Below, piece by piece: positions 61,984 through 64,000 of a stretch of DNA of 64,000 bases. The DNA is taken from assembly GCF_035918315.1 (NCBI RefSeq), contig NZ_CP142146.1, positions 1,612,001 through 1,676,000 on the forward strand. Direction: 5' to 3'. The translations under genes were made by a program, and so were the position numbers. This stretch comes from Vagococcus jeotgali (lineage in GTDB: Bacteria > Bacillota > Bacilli > Lactobacillales > Vagococcaceae). A model generated the notes under the pieces. That model saw only the letters and a list, made by a program, of their open reading frames with translations. It was not told the DNA's origin and did no database searches. Each line of letters opens with the position of its first letter. The first letter of the stretch is position 1.

Positions 61984-64000
61984 TTATTTGTTTTTTGGTT
62001 CAATCATAGATAGTGAAATACGTTGTTTTGAAACATCAACATCAATAATCCAAACATGAACCACATCTCCAACAGCTACTGCATCTGTTGGGTGTTTGAT
62101 GTAGGATTCACTTAATCTTGAAATATGAACTAAACCATCTTGTTTTACCCCAATATCAACAAATGCCCCAAAATCAACAACATTACGTACCGTACCATCC
62201 AATTCCATTCCAGGAACTAAATCTTTCAAGTTCATAATATCTTTTCTTAAGATAGGAGCATCTAACTCATCACGCATATCTCTACCTGGCTGTCTTAGAG
62301 CATCTAAGATATCTGTTAGGGTTTCTGAGCCAACGTCTAGAGTCTTACTCATCTCCTCAATAGAAACATGTGCTAGATGCTGATTAACCTCTTCTGTACC
62401 TAGTGCATCTAAAGAAAAGTTTAATTCTTTAGCCAAAGCTTTCACTAAAGGATAACTTTCTGGATGAATCCCTGTATTATCTAACATGTTTTTAGCATCA
62501 GGAATACGTAAGAAGCCCACTGCCTGCTCATAAGCTTTTGGTCCTAAGCGAGGCACTTTTTTAAGTTCTGAACGACTATTAAACACACCATTTTCTTCAC
62601 GATAAATCACGACATTTTTAGCAGTCGTTTTATTAAGTCCTGCCACATGTTGAAGTAGCTGAGCACTAGCTGTATTGACATTAACACCTACTTGGTTAAC
62701 TACCATCTCAACTACAAAATCTAGTTGCTCACTTAAACGTTTTTGTGCTACATCGTGTTGATATTGACCCACACCGACTGCTTTTGGATCAATTTTTACT
62801 AATTCAGCTAAAGGATCTTGTAATCTACGACCAATACTAACAGCACTTCGCTCTTCAACTTGTAAACTAGGAAACTCATCCCGAGCTATGTCACTAGCAG
62901 AATAGACAGATGCACCTGCTTCACTCACTATGACATAAAAAACTTCTTGCCCTATCTCTTTTAATGTTTCAGCAACAAAAGATTCAGACTCACGACTAGC
63001 TGTCCCATTACCAATAGCTATCATTTCAACTTGATACTCTTTAATTAATTTAATTAATTCTTCTTTAGCTTCTAGCTGCTTTGTAGCATTAGCTGGTTTA
63101 TGTGGATAGATTACTTGTACTGCTAGTAACTTACCTGTTTCATCTACTACTGCTAATTTACAACCAGTTCGATAAGCTGGATCAAAACCTAGTACAATTT
63201 TTCCTTTTAAAGGCGGTTGTAACAATAAATTTTTCAAGTTCTCACCAAATATTGAAATAGCTTGTTCATCAGCTATTTCTGTTAAGTCATTACGAATATC
63301 ACGCTCAACTGAAGGACCTATAAAACGTTTGTAGCTATCCTCATATGCTTGACGGATAATCGGTGTTGCAATACTTGCCTCACTCTTAATAACATGGCGC
63401 TCAAAGTATTGATTCACTCGGTTTTGATCAAATTCTATAGAGATTTTTAAGATACCTTCTTTTTCACCACGATTAGCAGCTAAAACTCTATGAGATGCCA
63501 TTTTGTAAACTGGCTCACTAAAATCATAATACATAGAAAATATTTGTTTCTCATCTAGAGATTTATCTTTTTCAACTGCTCTAAAAATACCTGTTTTCTT
63601 CATCATATTTCTTAGCCATTCACGGTAACTTGGTTCATCACTAATCATCTCTGCGATTATTTCATGAGCACCTGCTAGTACATCTTCAGTTGAATGAACT
63701 TCTTTTGTCACATCAATGTATTCACTAGCTACCAGGTCAATATCTCCTGATTCTGGAAAAGTTAGTAACCAGTTGGCAAAGGGTTCTAGGCCACTTTCTT
63801 TTGCAATCGTCGCTTTAGTACGGCGTTTTTGCTTAAACGGGCGATATAAATCTTCCACTCGTTGCATTTTTTTAGCACTATTGATCTCTTTTTCTAACTC
63901 AGTTGTTAATTTCCCTTGTTCATCGATTAAACGAATCACTTCTTCTTTTCGCTTAACTAATCCTTTGATATAAGCATGACGTTCTTCTATTTCTCTAATC
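61984..64000 (-). CDS. tex: Tex family transcription accessory / RNA-binding protein, 5' end outside window
   Basis: About 672 C-terminal residues are visible. The frame remains open to the window edge through 'EERHAYIKGLVKRKEEV', so the GTG at 63939 is not the start. Domains in order: the Tex N-terminal helical region, a YqgF/RuvC-like fold ('VLGFDPAYRTGCKLAVVDE'), helix-hairpin-helix repeats ('LLQHVAGLNKTTAKNVV', 'LKKVPRLGPKAYEQA') and a C-terminal S1 domain ('GTVRNVVDFGAFVDIGVKQ'). Binds nucleic acids and influences transcription; the exact role is unclear. Confidence 0.95.
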   Translation of the reverse strand, partial: IREIEERHAYIKGLVKRKEEVIRLIDEQGKLTTELEKEINSAKKMQRVEDLYRPFKQKRRTKATIAKESGLEPFANWLLTFPESGDIDLVASEYIDVTKEVHSTEDVLAGAHEIIAEMISDEPSYREWLRNMMKKTGIFRAVEKDKSLDEKQIFSMYYDFSEPVYKMASHRVLAANRGEKEGILKISIEFDQNRVNQYFERHVIKSEASIATPIIRQAYEDSYKRFIGPSVERDIRNDLTEIADEQAISIFGENLKNLLLQPPLKGKIVLGFDPAYRTGCKLAVVDETGKLLAVQVIYPHKPANATKQLEAKEELIKLIKEYQVEMIAIGNGTASRESESFVAETLKEIGQEVFYVIVSEAGASVYSASDIARDEFPSLQVEERSAVSIGRRLQDPLAELVKIDPKAVGVGQYQHDVAQKRLSEQLDFVVEMVVNQVGVNVNTASAQLLQHVAGLNKTTAKNVVIYREENGVFNSRSELKKVPRLGPKAYEQAVGFLRIPDAKNMLDNTGIHPESYPLVKALAKELNFSLDALGTEEVNQHLAHVSIEEMSKTLDVGSETLTDILDALRQPGRDMRDELDAPILRKDIMNLKDLVPGMELDGTVRNVVDFGAFVDIGVKQDGLVHISRLSESYIKHPTDAVAVGDVVHVWIIDVDVSKQRISLSMIEPKNK

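Overview
The window is low-GC DNA with Gram-positive gene content. RpoY, RNase J1, Rex, EzrA, a valS T-box, a teichoic-acid tag cluster and cellobiose-type PTS permeases together point to Lactobacillales, most likely an Enterococcaceae member of the Vagococcus/Enterococcus type. The genus is inferred from family content, not from a search. Neither tRNA in the window encodes its 3' CCA.

Layout. 1-5.4 kb: wall teichoic acid export and assembly on the minus strand (tagH, a TagB-like transferase, tagA, tagG and two more CDP-glycerol transferase family genes), then an LCP ligase and a divergent tagO. 7.9-10.4 kb: a YihY membrane protein, methionine aminopeptidase and flavodoxin. 10.4-18.1 kb: an insertion-sequence field with two intact ISL3 elements, and an IS256 element split by an IS30 element, around a TetR regulator and an M29 aminopeptidase. 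18.1-25.2 kb: tRNA-Arg and a muropeptide-salvage locus (murR, anmK, mupG, sugar kinase, murQ) divergent from a PTS EIIC gene. 25.3-34.6 kb: a sigma-54-dependent cellobiose-type PTS operon (EIIC, a small membrane protein, DUF3284, EIIB, EIIA) with its LevR-type activator. Three IS copies have invaded it. 34.6-37.7 kb: DEAD-box helicase, oxidoreductase and sfsA. 37.8-40.9 kb: a small pilin-type locus (prepilin, prepilin peptidase, a short basic protein) and a Tyr/Asp-rich coiled-coil protein followed by a 33-residue membrane peptide. 41.4-43.6 kb: a structured leader, rpoY and rnjA. 43.6-53.4 kb: housekeeping genes (csp, radC, HAD, folC, T-box valS, tpx, rex, thiI, nifS-type desulfurase). 53.5-55.1 kb: a decayed ISL3 copy. 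55.1-64 kb: ezrA, a metNIQ-type transporter, HAD phosphatase, DUF72, tRNA-Leu, SprT-like protein and the 3' part of tex.

How the genes work together. TagO starts the linkage unit, TagA and the TagB/TagF-like enzymes extend it, TagGH exports it, and the LCP enzyme attaches it to the wall. The salvage genes break phosphorylated muropeptides down through MupG, AnmK and MurQ under MurR, but their EIIC has no EIIA or EIIB beside it. The nearby sigma-54 operon has both. That operon carries a textbook -24/-12 promoter and candidate upstream activator repeats, but an IS30 lies inside it and an IS256 has replaced the last codons of its activator.

Most notable observations: (1) ISL3-type elements repeatedly sit against Rho-independent terminators; (2) one IS30-type element gives about 13-bp target duplications; (3) an IS-damaged sigma-54 PTS regulon lies beside the muropeptide locus; (4) a folded RNA leader precedes rpoY-rnjA; (5) an overlooked small membrane peptide gene and a hexanucleotide-repeat coiled-coil gene sit next to the pilin locus. 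I saw no CRISPR array, rRNA, prophage or replication origin.
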